DNA of 8,030 bases from Aquificota bacterium. GTDB lineage: Bacteria > Aquificota > Aquificia > Aquificales > Aquificaceae. The notes under the pieces are model-generated. The model was not told the DNA's origin and ran no database searches. It worked only from the letters and a program-made list of their open reading frames with translations. Position numbers and translations under genes: made by a program. Each line of letters starts with the position of its first letter. Position 1 is the stretch's first letter. The stretch spans positions 1 to 8,030 of the forward strand of contig JAJRQX010000212.1 of the NCBI GenBank assembly GCA_024280065.1, in the 5' to 3' direction. Shown here piece by piece: positions 6,042-8,030 of the stretch.

Positions 6042-7931
6042 ATGGCGGAGAAGGTGAAGATAGTCATAGACGATGTTGAGTATGAGGTTGAGAAGGGAAA
6101 GACGGTCCTCCAAGTGGCCCTTGAGAAGGGCATAGACATACCCTACTTCTGCTACCACCCGAAGCTCTCCATAGCGGGTGCGTGCAGGATGTGTGTGGTT
6201 TACTGGGAGAACATAAACAGGCTCGTCATATCCTGCAACACGCCCGTTCAGGAGGGTATGGTAATAAGGACCCACAGGACGAGCGAACAGGTAAGGGAGA
6301 ACCAGAGATACCTGCTTCAGGCCCTAATGACCCGCCACCCTCTTGACTGTCCCATATGCGACAAGGCGGGCGAGTGTGACCTACAGAACTATGGAGCCAT
6401 ATATGGACCACAGAGGCAGGTGGTTCCGGTATCCGCCCTTGAGAAGGAGAGAGAAGAGTACGACTGGGAGAGCGACTTCTTAGAGTACTACTCAAACCGC
6501 TGTGTGGTCTGCTACAGGTGCACGAGGGCCTGCGATGAAATAGTAGGAGCCCACGCCCTATACGTTGAAAATAGAGGTTTCCACTCCAACATAGTTCCCA
6601 CCGTAAGGCCCATGGACACTTCCACCTGTGAGATGTGTGGTATATGCGTTCACGTATGCCCGGTGGGAGCCATAATATCTAAGCCTTTCAAATACTGGTC
6701 AAGGAGCTGGTTACTTGAGAAGGGTCTTACAGCCTGCAACCTCTGTCCCGTCGGGTGTGAGATCCAGATAGAGTTCGGTGTGGGTGACTGGCGTTCAAAG
6801 AGGAAGGTCTACAGAACCAAGCCCACTGATGAACTGAACATATGCACTAAGGCCTTCTTCGGCTACGATGCCCTCAACAGGGATAGGCTTCTCAAACCAG
6901 AGGTCCACGGAAGGGAGGAGGGAGAGGGCAACCTGGTAAGTCTTATCGCCTCGATCCTCAGCTCTGAGGGTAAGGAAACCGCCTTCGTCCTCTCTGGCTA
7001 CCTCCCCAACGAGGTGATAGACAGCGTAATTTCCGTGGCCAAGGCAACCGGATCGTACATCACCACCCCCCAGACCTGTGACTTCTTCAGGATAGCGGAG
7101 AGGATGGGAGGGTGTGAGAGGATCACTCTTGATGAGATAAAAGATTCTAGCGTGTTCCTCCTTATAGGTGACGACGTGACCTCAACCGCTCCCGTCCTGA
7201 GTTACTACATCAAGGGCAAGGTTTATAAGGCTGGTAGAACTGTGAGGGACTCAAAGCTGAGACCCCAGACCATATACCTGGAAGAGGTGGAGAGCATAGA
7301 GGAGAAGGGTGTTGCTGTTATCACTGCCCACCACTTCAGGGGTGAAGAGGCTGACAGGGTCGGGGATCTGGCTCTAAAGCTGAAGGAGAGGGGCTGGAAG
7401 GTAGTCCTATTGCCTAAGGAGGGGAACCTCTACGGACTCTACACAAGGATAAGAAACCTCTACTCGGATACAGAGGCGGTCCTTGAAAAGGCCAGGAAGG
7501 GCGAGATCAGAACGCTGATCGTTTTTGGAGAGGATATCCTTGAGTATTACAGCTGGGAAGAGATCTCTGACCTCAGGGAATCCCTGGAGCATCTCGTAGT
7601 GGTGTCCCCCTTCAGGGAAGGCCTCTCGGAGATAGCCACCGTAAGGATACCTATGGCCCTTATGGGAGAGACGGAGGGTACCTACGAGACTCTCATGGGA
7701 GAGGTTAGAGGAAAAAAATTCCTGCCCTGGGCCTTTGATGAGATCGGTTTCTGGAAGAGGGTGGCGGACCTGATGGAGGGAGACATTGGGGTCAAGAGGG
7801 TCAGGAAGGACAGAACTCCTCAGGGAAGGATAGAAGTTCATCTCTACAGGAGTAACTGGATAACGGAAAGGAGCGAGAACCTGACGAGGCTATACGAGAA
7901 GAACCTTCAGGTAACCGAATACAGGACTTAA
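6042..7931 (+). CDS. nuoG: NuoG-like iron-sulphur subunit (complex I or related NAD-linked redox complex)
   Basis: Peripheral-arm electron-transfer subunit that passes electrons through a chain of Fe-S clusters. Cysteine sets in order: Cys37, 48, 51, 65 for a 2Fe-2S cluster (N1b); His99, Cys103, 106, 112 for the His-ligated cluster (N5); CVVCYRCTRAC (154-164) and CEMCGICVHVC (196-206), two complete 4Fe-4S motifs; and Cys232, 235, 239, 268, matching the spacing of cluster N7. Residues from about 275 on are a degenerate molybdopterin-oxidoreductase domain, recognisable by YDALNRDRLLKP (275-286) and ETEGTYETLMGEVRG (543-557). At 629 residues it is shorter than Thermus Nqo3 (783) or E. coli NuoG (908). 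Ordinary NuoG usually keeps only the last cysteine of the second ferredoxin motif; the full set here resembles HoxU, FeFe hydrogenases and NAD-linked formate dehydrogenases. No other nuo gene is in view. The start at 6042 follows a purine-rich site and the family's N-terminal strand. Confidence 0.9.
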   Translation: MAEKVKIVIDDVEYEVEKGKTVLQVALEKGIDIPYFCYHPKLSIAGACRMCVVYWENINRLVISCNTPVQEGMVIRTHRTSEQVRENQRYLLQALMTRHPLDCPICDKAGECDLQNYGAIYGPQRQVVPVSALEKEREEYDWESDFLEYYSNRCVVCYRCTRACDEIVGAHALYVENRGFHSNIVPTVRPMDTSTCEMCGICVHVCPVGAIISKPFKYWSRSWLLEKGLTACNLCPVGCEIQIEFGVGDWRSKRKVYRTKPTDELNICTKAFFGYDALNRDRLLKPEVHGREEGEGNLVSLIASILSSEGKETAFVLSGYLPNEVIDSVISVAKATGSYITTPQTCDFFRIAERMGGCERITLDEIKDSSVFLLIGDDVTSTAPVLSYYIKGKVYKAGRTVRDSKLRPQTIYLEEVESIEEKGVAVITAHHFRGEEADRVGDLALKLKERGWKVVLLPKEGNLYGLYTRIRNLYSDTEAVLEKARKGEIRTLIVFGEDILEYYSWEEISDLRESLEHLVVVSPFREGLSEIATVRIPMALMGETEGTYETLMGEVRGKKFLPWAFDEIGFWKRVADLMEGDIGVKRVRKDRTPQGRIEVHLYRSNWITERSENLTRLYEKNLQVTEYRT

Positions 7932-7941
7932 ATTAAACTCT

Positions 7942-8030
7942 ATGGACCCAGAGAAGCTAAGAGACCTATTAAAACTTCAGGAGATAGACCAGGAGATCTT
8001 CAGGCTCGGAAGGAGGATAGTAAGGATACG
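7942..8030 (+). CDS. Start of a probable DUF164/C4 zinc-ribbon coiled-coil protein (3' truncated by window edge)
   Basis: The frame opens at ATG 7942, 10 bases after the nuoG stop, and continues to the right edge (29 complete codons). The visible residues read MDPEKLRDLLKLQEIDQEI and onward, an amphipathic helix with the LLKLQEIDxEI pattern common at the start of C4-type zinc-ribbon (DUF164, CT398-like) proteins, which have a long N-terminal coiled coil and a C-terminal four-cysteine ribbon. The ribbon, if present, lies beyond the window. There is no clear Shine-Dalgarno sequence, and the short gap suggests co-transcription with nuoG. Family function is not well established. The call rests on only 29 residues. 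Confidence 0.6.
   Translation, partial: MDPEKLRDLLKLQEIDQEIFRLGRRIVRI

Noticed and set aside
5969..6139. A 57-residue N-terminal extension of the MEMO protein
   Set aside because: It overlaps the beginning of divergent nuoG, reads as low-complexity Ser/Phe/Pro antisense text, and the MEMO family normally begins at the conserved MRRKPAVAGSFYP element at 5968.
7407..7841. A 144-residue minus-strand open frame inside nuoG
   Set aside because: It is a shadow of the degenerate oxidoreductase domain, with no start context or recognisable motif.
6042..7931. Active molybdenum formate dehydrogenase alpha subunit
   Set aside because: The Fe-S part resembles those enzymes, but the C-terminal domain is far too short and I see no catalytic Cys/Sec or cofactor-binding motifs.

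Overview
The window looks like a compact bacterial chromosome segment from a thermophile, most likely of the Aquificales (Aquifex/Hydrogenobacter/Hydrogenivirga-like). This is an inference from three things: heavy use of AGG/AGA arginine codons and Lys/Glu-rich proteins, biosynthetic genes scattered outside their usual operons (a lone trpB, a lone hisC), and a MEMO-family protein beside a Rad50-type SbcC. No ribosomal RNA or other taxonomic marker is present, so the assignment is moderate at best. I see no mobile element, CRISPR array, tRNA or rRNA.

Left part, plus strand: the 3' two thirds of trpB (tryptophan synthase beta chain, TrpB1 type) end at 739. A 153-base gap follows. It holds a possible decayed micro-ORF, a good sigma70-type promoter and a perfect AT-rich palindrome lying over the -10 box. 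That promoter should drive an 85-residue ribbon-helix-helix protein (893-1150) and hisC (1155-2207), which follows it after 4 bases.

Middle part, minus strand: a three-gene cluster read right to left, a MEMO-family protein (AmrB, start at 5968), cutA (start at 5155) and a Rad50-like sbcC (start at 4844). cutA and sbcC share an ATGA overlap. sbcC converges on hisC with 6 bases between the two stop codons. The usual partner sbcD/mre11 is not adjacent, and neither are AMMECR1 nor the radical-SAM partner of the MEMO protein.

Right part, plus strand: a 73-base divergent spacer separates the MEMO gene from a nuoG-like gene (6042-7931). This encodes a complex I or hydrogenase/formate-dehydrogenase-type iron-sulphur subunit. 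It carries cysteine sets for N1b, N5, N4-like and N7 clusters, plus a complete second 4Fe-4S motif that ordinary complex I NuoG usually lacks. After 10 bases the window ends inside the start of a gene resembling the DUF164/C4 zinc-ribbon family.

Most of the window is recognisable housekeeping. The points most worth a second look are the small RHH protein with a palindrome in its own promoter, the broken micro-ORF just upstream, the extra-cluster NuoG variant, and the MEMO-CutA-SbcC arrangement. I see no clear evidence of a wholly new multi-gene system.
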